A stretch of 64,000 nucleotides of DNA from Hymenopus coronatus (GCA_030762935.1 CM060897.1:115448676-115512675); one strand, 5' to 3'; shown: positions 22,905 through 35,570, counted from the first letter of the stretch. Translations and numbers: made by a program. The notes: generated by a model not told the origin, from the sequence alone.

Positions 22905-23105
22905 ACCCGCCTGGAGAGAGTTCGAATCTCGCTTAGGGTCAGTTATCCGGATAAGGTTTTTTCGGGCTTTTACCTTATCCTGAGAAGACGAATGTCGAGT
23001 AACTTTAATCTCTATGGACTCCGAGACCATTTGAGCATCGTTTCACCAATTTCATTCATCGTCCGATATGACCGCCAAGTTAAAGGTCGTTAAACTACAA
23101 CAACA
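22905..23105 (+). mobile_element. SINE-B copy with shortened head
   Basis: B box 'gagttcgaatctcg' (about 22919), then the family body: 'cttagggtcagtta', 'ccggataaggttttttc', 'cttatcctgagaagacga', 'gtcgagtaactttaa', 'ggactccgaga', 'catttgagcatcgtttcacc' and 'taaaggtcgttaa'. The A box part of the head is missing. Confidence 0.85.
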
Positions 23106-23141
23106 ACAATAATAATAATAATTATGATGATAATACTACTG

Positions 23142-23192
<51 letters not shown>

Positions 23193-23218
23193 ATAATAAT
23201 AATAATAATAATAGTAAT
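23096..23218. repeat. Compound trinucleotide array (CAA/AAT/ACT)n at a SINE 3' end
   Basis: The SINE-B tail passes into CAACAA, then (AAT)n, (ACT)n of about 20 units and (AAT)n. The array is continuous with the SINE end. Confidence 0.9.
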
Positions 23219-24370
23219 AATAATATAGACACTCGTTTTACTGCAGGCTATGTAACATTAGTTACTAATTATTCCTAATACATAATCATCATTTATGTGT
23301 TGTTGAACCTGCACTTTATGTTTTGATAGCGTGTTTTTTAGAATATAAAAGAATATGGGTATTGTTTCCTATTAACCACGAACTAAAACAGTTAATTATA
23401 ATAATAGATAAAGTTATTGTAGTGTTACTTTAGAGTCCAGTTGAGCTCTAGGAACAGTGACCAAAGATTTGAAGTGTAAACTGTTCCACTAGGGCTGGTC
23501 CTATAGGCGCAAAGAGGGAAGAGCATTGCGGCACACACTGTGCACTTCGCGCCATTGATTCCGTGCTATGTTTCGCACGTAGGTGTGTTATAATGCCGGT
23601 GTACACAGCTGCCCAGAGTCACAAGCTGCAGGCCAACTAGCATGCACAAAAACTCTCATAAACAATTCCTTTATATCCCTTGGAATTGCACACGTACATA
23701 CATACAGTGCTACAACTGGCGGGGTTCGAGCCAAAAACTCTTTTCTACTTCTTTACACGTGCGCCTGCGCAGATAACTAGCTCTCTTACATGCTGCTCGT
23801 TATTTCTGCACCATTCTCTAACTCAGGACCACCGTTTGCGCCAGAACTAGGGTTATTAAGGTATATGAACCTAGTTGTTGCTCTAAATTGTTCTCTAAAT
23901 AATGTTGGATATAATAGGATTACCCAGCTGCACAAATACCTCTAAGGTCATTACTAGAGCTATAATTTGGGGGAAATGTGGACCTAAAATCAGCAAAGCC
24001 TGAAAAGTGTTACGTATATTTATAAAACTAATTAAATGTGCAGTAGTGGTTTTTATTCTGCACACCTCTTCTTTGCTACATTAGCTTTCAAATTTGAATT
24101 TTGCAATGAAATCTTATGCAAGGTCATTCTTATCTGCCATAATACACTCTTCAACTTTTACCACAAACTAGACATATTTGGGGAGATATAATTTCACGAC
24201 TCTCATGTTTATTTACTGAGCTTCCAAAATGTTAAAATATTATTTTATAATTGTATATTAGGATTATATTTGTAAACAGTATGTACAGTTGTATAATGAC
24301 AGTTAATATTAAGTGTAAATTCCACAACAAAAGAGTTATCATTAATGTAAATAGACAAAGAATAAAGAGA
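23219..24370. other. Unclassified stretch
   Basis: No gene recognised. The 23500-23780 part is less AT-rich but shows no family signature I know. Confidence 0.25.
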
Positions 24371-24371
24371 T

Positions 24372-24542
24372 TTCCTCCATGGTCAAGTGGTCAGCCAGTT
24401 GACTTCTCACCCACAGGTACCGGTTTCGATTCCCGGCTAGGGCGGGAAAGTGTTTTTTAACCAATATGTTATTCCCTATCCTCCACAGAGTCTGAAAGTA
24501 TGAATGTGGGAGTTAATGTGCATGTGTTTAGTAATATAAATT
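24372..24542 (+). mobile_element. SINE-F copy 2 (tRNA-derived)
   Basis: The head has A box 'tggtcaagtggtcagc' and B box 'ggtttcgattcccgg' (about 24421). The body has 'attccctatcctccacagag', 'gaatgtgggagttaatgtg'. Same architecture as 14395-14580. Confidence 0.7.
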
Positions 24543-24819
24543 TGATTAACTTACCGTTCTGAGCCCACAGTTATATGAATTGTTTCACAAGTCAAAGCCC
24601 TCAGGATGACCATTGAAGTTAAAGGGGACTGCACAAAAGAAATTTACATTGGAAATGTAAAATAGTTCTTTAAATAATTAGTAAGTAATTTAAATATATG
24701 GAAATTAGTGAGTAATTATATATAATTATAATTGACAAACATTTTAGATTCTGTGTAACAACATTGTTTTTAATAATGTGTAATACTGGAGTGAAAAATT
24801 AATTACAGATATCTAAGTG

Positions 24820-25293
24820 CATAATTAATCTGATTCGTTTCCTTTCATGTAATGGACAGTCAAAGAGTAAGTGATAAACGTTCTATATTGGATGTGAACA
24901 GGCACATGTGGCATTGTTTTGATTCACATTTTAAATTGTTCAAGATATGATCCAAATTTTCCGTGTACAAACATGAATTGCGTCATTTTTAAATGTAGGC
25001 TTAAAATGATTAATATATAAATTATCTTGAATTTTGGGGAAAATATCTATTTTATAAAATGACCATAAATTCTTTCTTACCATATTTAGTTGCAATTGTT
25101 AAGCATGTATTTTTTTAAAGCGTTCTTTCAACGATATTGGGTGTCTTGTATATTCACATTCTATAAGTAAATTAGGGGCTGCTTTTGCAAGTTCGTCAGC
25201 TGTTTCAGTGCCTACATTTTTAGTATGACCATGTACCCAGCATAACCATAAATGTTTTATGTAATGGTATACTGTAGTTCCGATATGAACCAT
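24820..25293 (-). pseudogene. LINE (non-LTR retrotransposon) RNase H and C-terminal fragment
   Basis: On the minus strand, 25293-25099 encodes a piece like the end of a LINE RNase H domain: WLCWVHGHTKNVGTETADEL, then AKAAP, matching the W-V-x-G-H-x-x-x-x-G-N-E-x-A-D-x-L-A-K pattern with Asn changed to Thr. Further along, after stops, a Cys/His motif appears (CHMC, then FDCPLH near 24900-24850) as in LINE C-terminal zinc-finger-like regions. It fits an RNase-H-bearing LINE clade (I/R1/LOA type). Heavily mutated, with 5' parts missing. Confidence 0.65.
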
Positions 25294-25577
25294 AAGCTGA
25301 ATACTGATTTACCAAATGTTGTGACCCTTTGTTATATATACAGTAATTATTCATTATATTTTATATTACTTTTGAATTTATTTTGCATCCAATATGAAAT
25401 ATAATTAATCATTACGCTGTTATAGTAGAGGGGCTCTACAGAGGGAATTTTTAAGATTATGATGTTGAAGGTGCTGAAGTATCAATCCAAAAATAAGTAG
25501 AATTCTCGAAATTTTAAACTCTTCCATATAATATTACAGCAATAATTCCATTTTCACATTGCACACAATTGGAAATA

Positions 25578-25740
25578 AAACATCATATGTATTCCATTCA
25601 CATGACTTTCTCTAGCTGTTCTGCAAACAAACCATATTTACAATAGGATGCTCTATCTACATCATGCTCGTCGAGATAAACACAAATAGAAAAAGCATTA
25701 TTAACTACGGAGTATGTAAAATAATCTGAAAACATTGAAA
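25578..25740 (+). mobile_element. HINE-1 5' end fragment
   Basis: 'catatgtattccattcacat' with 'gactttctctagctgttctgc', truncated after 'agcattattaactacgg'. Confidence 0.6.
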
Positions 25741-25754
25741 GAAGAATGGAAGAA

Positions 25755-25932
25755 GCCTGCCTCTGTAATGGGGGTAGCCTGCCTAAAATCTAAAGGGTAC
25801 AGAGTTCAAATCTTGGTCAGGGGAAATTTCCCGGATAAGACGAATTACGGGTAACTGAAAGCTCTATAGCCCCAGTCATTATTCACGTCCAATATGACCT
25901 AGCAAGTAAAACAGACGTTAAACTTAAAAAAT
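25755..25932 (+). mobile_element. SINE-B copy, shortened
   Basis: B box-like 'gagttcaaatcttgg', 'cccggataagacga' and 'gtccaatatgacctagcaag', ending in 'cgttaaacttaaa'. Internally deleted relative to 44007-44238. Confidence 0.6.
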
Positions 25933-26780
25933 CTGATGTGTTCCATTCACATGACTTTCTCTACATCTCTGCAACAAATTATTGTTAGAAAATGTATGTT
26001 CCTATTTACTTCGTGCTAATAGAGACAACATTAGCAGGAATAGTCTTATTGCTTGCTTCCTTGTAAGTAGAAGAGAAATAAAGAAGTACCATAGGTTAAA
26101 GTGATAGTCAAAAGCTGGTTGCTATGTGGCTGAAGTTTCTTTGTTTGTATGGACGCATGTTGACAAATTCCTGTATGGGAATAGTATAAGTTTTTTAAAG
26201 CTGAAACCAAAAACAAGGAATGTTTAAAATCGATCCACCACGAAAAAAAAATGTATATAACATAAGTTGTGTGTTTTAACGAGTTTCTGTTAAGTGAATC
26301 TTCTCTATCTCTTACGGTTTAACAGTTATACAAAATTCTGTCAAATTCATCCAGAATAAAGTAGTCTTCAGAGGTTATTCCCAGAAAATTCAATATATAC
26401 ATATTATTTGGCAGCTAAATATATTTAATATACAACATTTTAATCAAACTTCTTATACCCATACTTGAGAAAATAAAAATTTTTGAAAAAAAAATCACGT
26501 AAATGATAGTTTGAGGTGGGGGATTTTCTTGAAAATCTTTGTGTCGCATCTTTGGAAGATACCAAACTTAAATACCAAGTTTGGTTATTAACAGTCTTTT
26601 TGTTTTTGAGCTATGCTGTCCAAACACACACTTACACACGCACACAGACACACATCTTTTTGCAGAAATGCTTTTTTTTATTCATGGGGACCCAAAACTT
26701 GTATTTCCGGTGAAATCTGGGTTTCGAATTTTTGGGTGCATTACAATACCTGCTCTAGTACATGTAGAGAAAGCAAAAAG
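25928..26780 (+). mobile_element. HINE-1 copy, near full length
   Basis: The 5' end 'aaatctgatgtgttccattc' is perfect. The core is 'taccaagtttggttatta', (CA)n is near 26622-26652, and the 3' end 'catgtagagaaagcaaaaa' has a shortened hairpin. Confidence 0.85.
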
Positions 26781-26782
26781 GT

Positions 26783-27463
26783 ATCATATGCTACATTCTC
26801 ATGGCTTTCTCTACCTTTCTTTAACAAATATTCATACAAATTATGCTTCTATGAACTTTATGCTAATTGAAATAAACATTAGCAGAAATTGTCCTAGCAT
26901 TATTTCCTTATAAGTAGAAGGAAAACAACGAGCTACCTAGACTAAAGCCACAGTCAAATCCTTGAACAGCTGTTCCTATTTGAAACAGCTGAATTTCAGT
27001 TCTCTTTGCAAAGAAAGTGAAATGACTTTATGTGTGAGAAAAGTTTAAATACTTTAAAATTGTAGCAAACTTCAAGAATGTATGGGAAACGGTTAACTCT
27101 ACAAAATGTTTATGTGACATAATTTCTGTGTTTTAACCAGCTCTAGATTTTTTGTGTAGCAACTTTGTGTCTGTTGCTTCTGTTTACCAGTTATCCAGTC
27201 CCAGAAAATTTAAAACATTCATGTTATTTATCATAAGTATTTTAACTGTCGACATTTTAACCAAAATCAATAGCCATTTTTGAGAAACTCAACATTTTGG
27301 AAATTAATCCCAAGTAAAGTGTAGTTTGTGGTGGGGGATTATATTAAAAATCTTCTTGCGGTATCCTCGAGGAATACTAAACTTAAATATAAAGTTTTAT
27401 ATTTAACCAAATTTTCGTTTTTGAGTTTTTGTGTTCAAACACACACGGAGTTTTTTCTAAAAT
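26783..27463 (+). mobile_element. HINE-1 copy, cut at the core by the next copy
   Basis: It starts 'catatgctacattctcatgg' and ends at 'gttttttctaaaa', where a new HINE-1 5' end begins. Confidence 0.7.
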
Positions 27464-28075
27464 TCTGATTTGTTCCATTAAAATGTCTTTCTCTAGCTAT
27501 TCTGCAATGCATTATTCTTAAATAAGCTGATTCTTTTCTCTACTTCATGCTAAAAAAACAGAAACGGAAGATACAAGACATTGTCGTATGATCATTGCAA
27601 AAAGTGTGTGTTCTAACAAGATCAAAATTTTTGTATAATAAGCTTTGTTCATATTTTACGGTTTATGAGTTTCAAAAAAGTCATCCAGAATGAAGAGATC
27701 TTCAGAGGCTATTGCCAAAAAATTCAAGATATACATTTTATTTATCATCTAAATATCTTTAATATATGGCATTTTAATTAAATAGGTTTGTGCTATCTTT
27801 GAGAAAAACTAAATTTTCAAGCATTTTCCTTAGTGAGAGCTAGTTTAGTATATAAGTTATTGAAATTATATATTAAGTTAGGTATTTAACTGAATTTTTG
27901 AGTTATCGTATTAAGAGAAAAAAACATATGGGCCTTTTTCCTAAAATGTTTATTTTATAGGGTTTTTCAAAACATGTATTTCTAGCGAATTTTAGTATCG
28001 ACCATTTTGGTGCAATACAATACCTTTTATACCTGATGCGTTTATTATACATACGTGTAAGAGAAATTAAAAATG
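27464..28075 (+). mobile_element. HINE-1 copy with internal deletions
   Basis: It runs from 'attctgatttgttccatta' to the decayed 3' end 'cgtgtaagagaaattaaaaa'. Confidence 0.7.
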
Positions 28076-28670
28076 ATGGAAGACATCAAGAGAAAGTTGA
28101 GTACAACTTTGAGGGGAGAATCTATAAACGTATGTACACTCTGGAAGGAGAGAGGAAAAAAAAAGAGTTTAATAGCTACCAAATAATAGAATCAGTGGTT
28201 AAGTAGCTTTGAGACCAGGATCAAAGTTAATGGAATTAATAAACGTGGAGCAGAAGAGGCCGTGGAAGGCATCTGGGGACGAGCGAACCGTCATTGCCAG
28301 TTCTGCTGCTGCTGCTGACGCACAGCAAACTCTATCCACATTTCATTCAATATTCTATTTCCACGCTGCACATTATACATTGAATGAACCTGTTCTTCGT
28401 AATTATGTTTTCCACTGATTGCTAACAGACACGCATATATAATTGTTATATACAGTTACATAGCAGCGCTTTAAAGTAACTGCGAATGTAATCAATGTTG
28501 CCATGGCGAGAGTAATTAAACGGAAATTATTATTATGGAATATTTCTGCTGTAATGTCTACACCGAGAAAGTACTTAGTACTTAGTAGTAGAGCATTAGA
28601 TTTCTTTGTAGCATATGGAAAAGTTTATAAGCTTTTGCCTTAAGAATTTTGCACCAAAATTGATAAATAT
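28076..28670. other. Unclassified stretch
   Basis: Nothing supported. The short frame at 28209-28418 resembles nothing I know. Confidence 0.2.
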
Positions 28671-29290
28671 TCCATTTTACTTTACTTTCTATACCGAGAT
28701 TGCAGCTAAAATAAACGTTTTGGGGTCCCCTGTTTTCAAAAAAGAAATTTTAGAAAAAGGTCTGTATGTGTCTGTGAACATGGTAAGTCAAAGATGAAAA
28801 GTCTGTAAACCAACAGAATCAGTACTTAGGGTTTGTATCTTCCAGAAATACTACACGAAGATTTTGAGAAAAATCTCCCTACCCCAATCACCCTTTACGT
28901 GGAAATATTTTCAAAAATGTTGATTTACTGAAAAATGGCTGTAAAGATTTTGATTAAAATACCGTATATTGAAGATATTTACGTTGCAAATAAAATGTAT
29001 ATCTTGAATTTTCTGAGAATATCCTCTAAAGATCTCTTTATTCTTAATGGCTATTGCTGAATTTATCGTATTTGGTAAACCGTAAGACATACTACACAAA
29101 ATATGTATAGCTTGTTAAAACATACAATTTAAGTCATACGTCTTTTTCGTGGAGTTGACAATTTCTGAAATATTCCTTGTTATTTCTTTCTGGTTTAAAA
29201 TACTTAAACTTTTCTCACCTGGAAATGTGTAAGCCCCTGGCCTTGCAGAGATACAGATTTCAACTACATGGCAGTATTTTGTTGTTTAAG
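28671..29290 (-). mobile_element. HINE-1 copy lacking the 5' end
   Basis: Decayed hairpin start 'ttactttctataccgagatt', then 'ggtctgtatgtgtctgtgaa', 'gaaaaatctccctacccca' and on to 'acttttctcacctgg'. Confidence 0.65.
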
Positions 29291-29700
29291 ACATTTACTA
29301 GTATAATGACTCAGTTTATCAGAAACCATTGAAGACGGCACAAGTCAAGCGATGCGAGATTTTTGGTTGCAGAGTGTAAAATATGAGCAGCACCAATCAG
29401 GTGAAGGAATGTTGCGGAGGTAAAGGAATTTTACAACCAGCCCTTTAGGATATTGAGTAGGAGTATGGATCTCCTGGAATTTGGGTCTTAGGTTTTTAGT
29501 GTGGATACAATGAAAACCACTTGTTTTCAGATATTCCCTGTTTATCAAAGTCTATCACTAAATTAAAATACTTTTCCACCGCCAACTTCCTTTTAACATA
29601 ATTTATACAACTTGTCTTAGATAATTCCCGCTCAAATAAGGTTACTTAATTTTATTTCGTAAAAACTCTTTAATTTAAACTACAACGCTTTGAGTCAGTT
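29291..29700. other. Unclassified stretch
   Basis: Nothing recognised apart from a short HINE-like patch near 29520. Confidence 0.2.
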
Positions 29701-29734
29701 CCCTTATATGAATATTTTTAGACATTTTATCCTA

Positions 29735-30160
29735 AAAATAGGTCTTTTACCAGACGTCAGAAGTGTTAAAATAAGACAATTCTGTCACTCAGTGTTTTAA
29801 AATTATAACACTCCAATGTAGTCAACTTCGGTTTATGCGTCCACAGCTACATTCAAGTAGGTTATGACTCTGAAAGCACCTATCGATTCATAAAATGGCA
29901 AATGATTTCAATGTCATGAATTTGGAATCTGCTGAACCAGACCAAAATATGCAAGCAGCGGAGAGAGCAAAATTACAACAGTTACACTCCTCAGTTGTAT
30001 AGAACGTTTTCGTTCTCTACGAGAAAGTCATCATGTTGTCAGCACTGAGGCTAAGCAAGACAACAGCTTAATATAGCAGACCATTAAGCACGAACTCCGT
30101 GAAACAGATAAAACAGTCTATTTATAAGTATAATGTGTTTATAAATATTGAGAACTGTGT
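29735..30160 (-). repeat. Unclassified dispersed repeat R1, copy 2
   Basis: Reverse-complement partner of 19635-20025, sharing 'cactccaatgtagt', 'cataaaatgg', 'tgctgaaccagac', 'tgcaagcagc' and 'gcacgaactccgtgaaa'. The right edge abuts a HINE-1 5' end. Confidence 0.65.
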
Positions 30161-30165
30161 AGAAA

Positions 30166-31049
30166 AGTCCCATGTGTTCCATTCAAATGACTTTCTCTAT
30201 ATATCTGTAACAAATTATTGTTAATAAGCTTATTCTTATATTTATTTCATGCTAATCGAGCAAAATTAGCAGGAATAGTCTTATTTGTTGCTTTATTGTA
30301 AGTAGAAGCGAAATAAGGGAGTAGCATAGGTTAAAGTGAAATTCAAAAGTTGATTTCTATGTGACTGAAGTAATTTGTTTGTATGGACACGAGTTGGAAA
30401 ATTCCTGTATGAGAAAAGTATAAGTTTTTCAAAGCTGAAACCAAAAACAATGAGTATCTCAAAAACGATCAACTCCACGAAAAAAATGTATACAACTTAA
30501 ATTGTGTGTATTAACGTGCTCTACATTTTTTGTGTGGTAAGTTTTTGTCCATCTCTTATGGTTTAGTAGTTATGCAAAATTCATCCAGAATAAAGTAGTC
30601 TTCAGAGGCTATTCCTAGAAAATTAAAGATGTGCATTTTATTTGTCAGGTAAATATCTTTAATATACGCCATTTTATTCAAAATGTTTAGCCATTTTATA
30701 GAAAATAAACATTTTCGAAAAAAGTTCCATGTAAAGGGTATTTGGAAGTGGGGGAATTTTCTTGAATATATTCGTGTAACATCCTTGGAAGATACTAAAC
30801 CTAAATGCCAATTTTGGTTTTTAACAGACTTTTCGTTTTTGAGCTCTGCTGCCCACAGACATACACACATACACACGGACACACACAGACAGACAGACAC
30901 ACACGGACATTTTTTAAAAATGCTTTTTTTGGATTCATGAGGTCTCAAAAGATATAGTTCCGGTGAAATCTCGGTAACAAATTTTTGGGCCATCATAATA
31001 CCTTCTCTATACACTATGTACATAGCACGTATAGAGAAAGTAATAATGT
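30166..31049 (+). mobile_element. HINE-1 copy, full length
   Basis: 5' terminus 'catgtgttccattcaaatga', CA-rich microsatellite at 30858-30905, a fully formed hairpin at 31003-31042 and terminus 'tagagaaagtaataa'. Confidence 0.85.
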
Positions 31050-31582
31050 ATGGCACAGGTGTTAAAAGTATTTGATATTGTTCGTAGGATTACGAAACTC
31101 GGCCTACGGTCTCGATACGCAAGCTTCCTATTCACAATATAAAACACCGTGTTTACCACTTATAGGTATCATAAATAACTATTTACCGCCTGTTTCCCCG
31201 AGAGTACTGATAGATGAATCATTATTCTCACACTTGCGATTTTTACAAGCTTTTGACACCAAAATCGTTAACTGCGTGTCGCAAGAAGCATTTTGAACAT
31301 TTACATGCGTTGGAAAATGCATTTACAGAAACACTTCATTTAATATTTGAAGTGTCTTTGTTACCATCAAAACTTCCATTTCAAATGTCACACAAGTGTT
31401 TAAATTACAAGTGGCTAAAAATAACTTGAGGATATTAATCTATAAAGAGCAAATTATTGTGCTAAAATCTAAAATCAACATTTTCAAAAATTTTGCTCAA
31501 TTTTCATATGTTAGTGCCGTTAATGTTGTTGGGATAAGATTTTAAAACCTGGCCTCTCTACACAATTCTGATATTTTTTTTT
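31050..31582. other. Unclassified stretch
   Basis: Less repetitive than its surroundings. Two short overlapping frames (31072-31429) have no recognisable motif. Confidence 0.2.
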
Positions 31583-31820
31583 CTAGCTTAACGTACTTTC
31601 ACCTGGTTGGTCATATCGGACGATGAACGAAATTGGTGAAATGATGCTCAAATGATCTCGGGGTCCATGGAGCTTAAAGTTACTCGACATTTCTCATATC
31701 AGGATAAGGGAAAACCCTGGAAAAAACCTTACCTGGTTAACTCACCTTAAGCAAGATTCGAACTCACGACCTGTTGAATGCGAGGATGACGCACTACCAC
31801 CACACTACCCAGCCGGGCAA
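31583..31820 (-). mobile_element. SINE-B copy, full length
   Basis: The minus strand reads a tRNA-like head (gtagtgcgtcatcctcgcat region; B box within 'gagttcgaatcttgc'), then 'ttaaggtgagttaacc', 'aggttttttccagg', 'cttatcctgatatgaga', 'ctccatggaccccgagatca' and the 3' end 'gtacgttaagct'. Confidence 0.85.
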
Positions 31821-32457
31821 TACTGAGCTTTAAATGACACCAGTGCAGAAAAGGCAAAGTTATTTTTAGCTAAAATAAGTTCTTTTCCACACGATGCATA
31901 CCAAAGAACGTTGTATAACAACTTGTGAATCGGCTCATATAAGACGTTCTTTTATTCCACACACGCGCTGGTAATGCTTTAGACGCCATTTGTAGGGAAA
32001 GAAAATAAACACATTAGGTTCGCTTTGGGATATTCCGAACAGTCCAAAGGATATTAATGCGTTTCGTCTCCGCGCAAGAGGAACGAAAGAACAGGGGAAG
32101 AGCATGTTCAAAGAAGCAACAGCAGCAGAAAACAGAGATGAGAAGAAAGCTGCAGCGGAAGCAGAAATATTCCTCGCAAGAAAAAGCCTTGCAGGAGATG
32201 TACTTCAAAGAAAGACGAGCTGAATATGACACCTACCCTCGTCAACAATGGTGGAAGTAAAGCGTGTAATACACGTGTGTGAGACGGTCTTAGTGCATAC
32301 AATACGTACTTGCTTGCAATGATGCCACCCATAGTGGGGAAGATGACGTGCTTCAACTGACAAGTAGCTTGTTTCCAGTCAGGAAACTCTTGTGATAAGG
32401 GTGCAAAAACAATCTGTACAAGCAGGCAAGAATACCTTGTACATTCAAAGACAATAC
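31821..32457. other. Unclassified stretch
   Basis: It contains a lysine/glutamine-rich open frame (32057-32260) that looks low-complexity. No recognised family. Confidence 0.2.
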
Positions 32458-33110
32458 AAATCTGATGTGTTACATTCACATGACTTTCTCTACATCTCTG
32501 CAACAAATTATTGTTAAATAATGCTGCTATTTATTTCGTGCTAATCGACAAAAAGTTAGCAGAAATAGTCTTATTACTTGCTTCCTTATAAGTAGAAGCG
32601 AAATAAGGGACTACCATAGATTACAGTGATAGTCAAAAGCTGGTTTTTATGTGATTGAAGTTCCTTTGCTTGTAACGGACAGGAGTTGACAAATTCCTGT
32701 ATGAGAAAAATTAAGTTTTTCAAAGCTGAAACCAAAAACAGGGAATATCTGAATAACGTTCAATTCCACGAAAAAAATGTACACAACATAAATTGTGAGT
32801 TTTAATATGCTCTACATTTTATGTGTGGTAAATTTTTGTTCATCTCTTACGGTTTACCAGTTATGCAAAATTCCGTAAAATTCACCCAGAATAAAGTAGT
32901 CTTCAGAGGCTATTCACAGTAAAATCAAAATATACATTTTATTTGTCAGGTAAATATCTTTAATATACGACATTTTAAACAAATTCGTTAGAGCCATTTC
33001 TAAAATAATCAACATTTTCGAAAAAAGTTCCAATAAAGAGTAGTTTGGGGAGGGGAGTTCTCAAAACCTTCGTGTCGCATCCCTGGAAGATACTAAACTT
33101 AAATACCAAG
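32458..33110 (+). mobile_element. HINE-1 copy, 3' end missing next to a SINE-A
   Basis: Starts 'aatctgatgtgttacattca' and stops inside the core palindrome (aaataccaag) exactly where SINE-A begins. The 3' part does not resume after the SINE. Confidence 0.75.
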
Positions 33111-33402
33111 TCGCCCTCCGTGGTGTAATGATTACCATGCTAACTTCATATACCCAAGATCGCAGGTTCAAACCCGGCGGAGGGCAATGGATTTTTCCGG
33201 GTGTAGAAATCCTTAGCATGGCTTCCTTCGGAAGGGAAGTAAAGCCGTTGGTCCCGTGTCGTAGATTTACGGCACGTAAAAGAACCTCAAGCCTGATAGA
33301 GAGGCCTCTGAGCAAAATTAAGCGGTCTTTCACGCCCAATTAGAATGGGAGGCTGAGAACCACAGTAGTTAAAGAGCGTCCATAAATAACACGCCATTTA
33401 CA
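33111..33402 (+). mobile_element. SINE-A copy 3
   Basis: A box region TGGTGTAATGATTACC, B box GGTTCAAACCC (33167), and a complete body with 'gtcgtagatttacggcacg' and tail 'cataaataacacgccattta'. Confidence 0.85.
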
Positions 33403-33499
33403 TTTATTTCCCTTCGCCTCTCAACCCCGCTGGACGCTCCATCAGAACAGGTGACTTGTATAAGCAGTGTATTGTATTTTATATATTTGTTTATATTTA

Positions 33500-33727
33500 T
33501 AACTTAACGTCCTTTAACGTGGTTGGTCATGCCGAGTGATAAATGCAATTGGTGAAATTATGCTCAAATGATCTCGGGGTCCATGGAGTTTAAATTTACT
33601 CGACGTTCGTCTTCTCAGGATAAGGGAAAACCCTGAAAAAGAAAACTTATCTGGGTAACTCACTCTAAGCGAGATTCGAGCTCGAGATATGTTGAATTGA
33701 GTTAGACACACCTCCACTACCAATGGA
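33500..33727 (-). mobile_element. SINE-B copy
   Basis: 'cttaacgtcctttaacgtgg' through 'gcgagattcgagctcgaga' is the reverse complement of the family. The head on the right is decayed. Confidence 0.8.
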
Positions 33728-34512
33728 CCATATTAATTTTGTTCATCACGTGCGCGAATTACCTGGGCATTAGAACTTCAATATGTAGTATAGAGAAAAT
33801 ATTAACCTAATTTGGTATCACCCGGTGAGAGAGTGGATTATTGTCCAGCCAGAAAGTTTGAGGATCACAGTTGCAACTCAGAACTTCATTTGTTACATAT
33901 ACTTTCATGTCAATCTCCTTCCTTTTGGTAACGTGGCCTGTGTAATAGGCTTTAAAAAGCATAGCAAACAGGTGGAAGACATGAGCGGAGTCATCAAAGA
34001 TACCCAATTTTACGGTAAATGTTTCCAGGCGTATTTTAATGTCTTTAAGTGTACACTGTCATCTTCCTATTTTCCCCACAAAAATTGTTTTAATCTCTCT
34101 TCGACCATGAGCGTATTCTGTGGGCTACCTAGGTAAATCTGTGAAGGAGAAATTTGTATTAAATTTATAAATAACAAATAAGTTATTCTTCTCATTTGCT
34201 GTATGCATTTTAGCGTATTATTTTGGCATAAAATGGATTCCTTGTGATCAAACTCGATTTGTTCCTAATCCATTGTCTGTTTTTTTTCGGGCGGGAATAG
34301 CATGACTGACGTAGTATATTGGGAAATAACTAGAAAAAGACGAGGATGGGGAAGTCGCTACAACAAATCTCTCAGGTTTTCTCTCTTGGCATACGAAGCC
34401 TAGCCGATGAGTCTCGAGGACAGCCGACATAAACCGATATGTGTTTACTAAAGTCAGCCTAACAATTTTATTACTGAAGATAGGAACTCCTAATATGCGT
34501 AATGGAATCAAA
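33728..34512. other. Unclassified stretch
   Basis: No supported gene. Open frames on both strands overlap and lack motifs. Confidence 0.2.
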
Positions 34513-34513
34513 A

Positions 34514-35385
34514 TAAAAATTTATCCATCTGATTTGTTCTATTCACATCCTTTCTCTACATTTCTATAACAAACTACTGTTAAGAAACTTATTCTTCTAC
34601 CATACTCCATAAACATTTGCAGAAATTATCTTATTACTACCTTCCTTGTAAGTAGAAGACAAATAAGGGAATACATTAAGCTAAAGCGATAGTCAAACCT
34701 TTGAAAAGTTGGTTGCTAGGTGATTGAAATTTATTTCTTTGTATGGGCACGTATGAGAAAAGTTTATTCTAAAACTGAAACGGATAACAAGAATTAAATC
34801 GCAAACAGTCAACTTCACGAAAAAAATTAATAACCTTTGGTTGTATGTTTTAACGAGATCTACATAATATTACTACTCATATCAAACCAACTATTCTATT
34901 CTATTTAATAAACCAATTTCTCCAGATTATAGTATAATTAATTCCAGGTGATTTTATTAATTGTATCTTGTGTATCCGAGTATATTAAAGTAAATTAGAA
35001 TTAAGGATGTATATTTTACCTGGCATACAAATATTGTTAATGTATGTATGGTATTTAGATTGAAGTCGTTAGAGCCACTATTGACAAAATAAAAATTTCG
35101 AAATGTTCCCCACTTAAAAAGTAGTGTGGGGTGGGAAGATTTTTCTCAACATCATTGTTTTGCAACTTTGGAAGATACTAAAATTAAATACCAAGTTTGG
35201 TATTTTATGGAATATTCGTTTTTAAGTTATCGTGTTCACGGACACACGGGTAAATATTCACACACATATGACCTTTTTATTTTCAAGAGACAATAAAATG
35301 TGTAGTTCCGGTGAAATCTCCGTGTCGAGTTTTTGGGTGGCGTGCTACATTCTCTCTATGTACTCTTAGAAAAAGTAATAAACGG
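34514..35385 (+). mobile_element. HINE-1 copy
   Basis: 5' terminus 'catctgatttgttctattca', core 'taccaagtttggtatttta', short microsatellite near 35240 and degraded 3' hairpin. Confidence 0.75.
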
Positions 35386-35395
35386 AGCACATTAA

Positions 35396-35570
35396 TTTTG
35401 CTTTCTCTACATGTTCTATGTTCGGTACATAGTATGCAGAGAAGGTATTGTATTCCATTCAAAAATTCAATGTCGAGATTCCGAGGGAAATATACGTTTT
35501 AGGGTCCCTGCATCCAAAAAAATAATTTTTAGATAAAGGTTCGTGAGTACATGTGTGTGGTGTATATTTG
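35396..35570 (-). mobile_element. HINE-1 hairpin-end fragment, tail-to-tail with the previous copy
   Basis: Begins 'tttgctttctctacatgttc' with a hairpin to 35448, then 'ttcaatgtcgagattccgag', cut after the 'ggttcgtgagtacatgtgtg' core. Confidence 0.65.

Noticed and set aside
30556..31056. 166-aa minus-strand open frame and similar frames in other HINE-1 copies
   Set aside because: The frame runs across terminal hairpin and microsatellite and is broken in sister copies. Frames in different copies are inconsistent, so it is not coding.
32057..32506. Charged Lys/Gln-rich frame and its antisense
   Set aside because: Low-complexity, no domain and no splice or start context. Considered chance.
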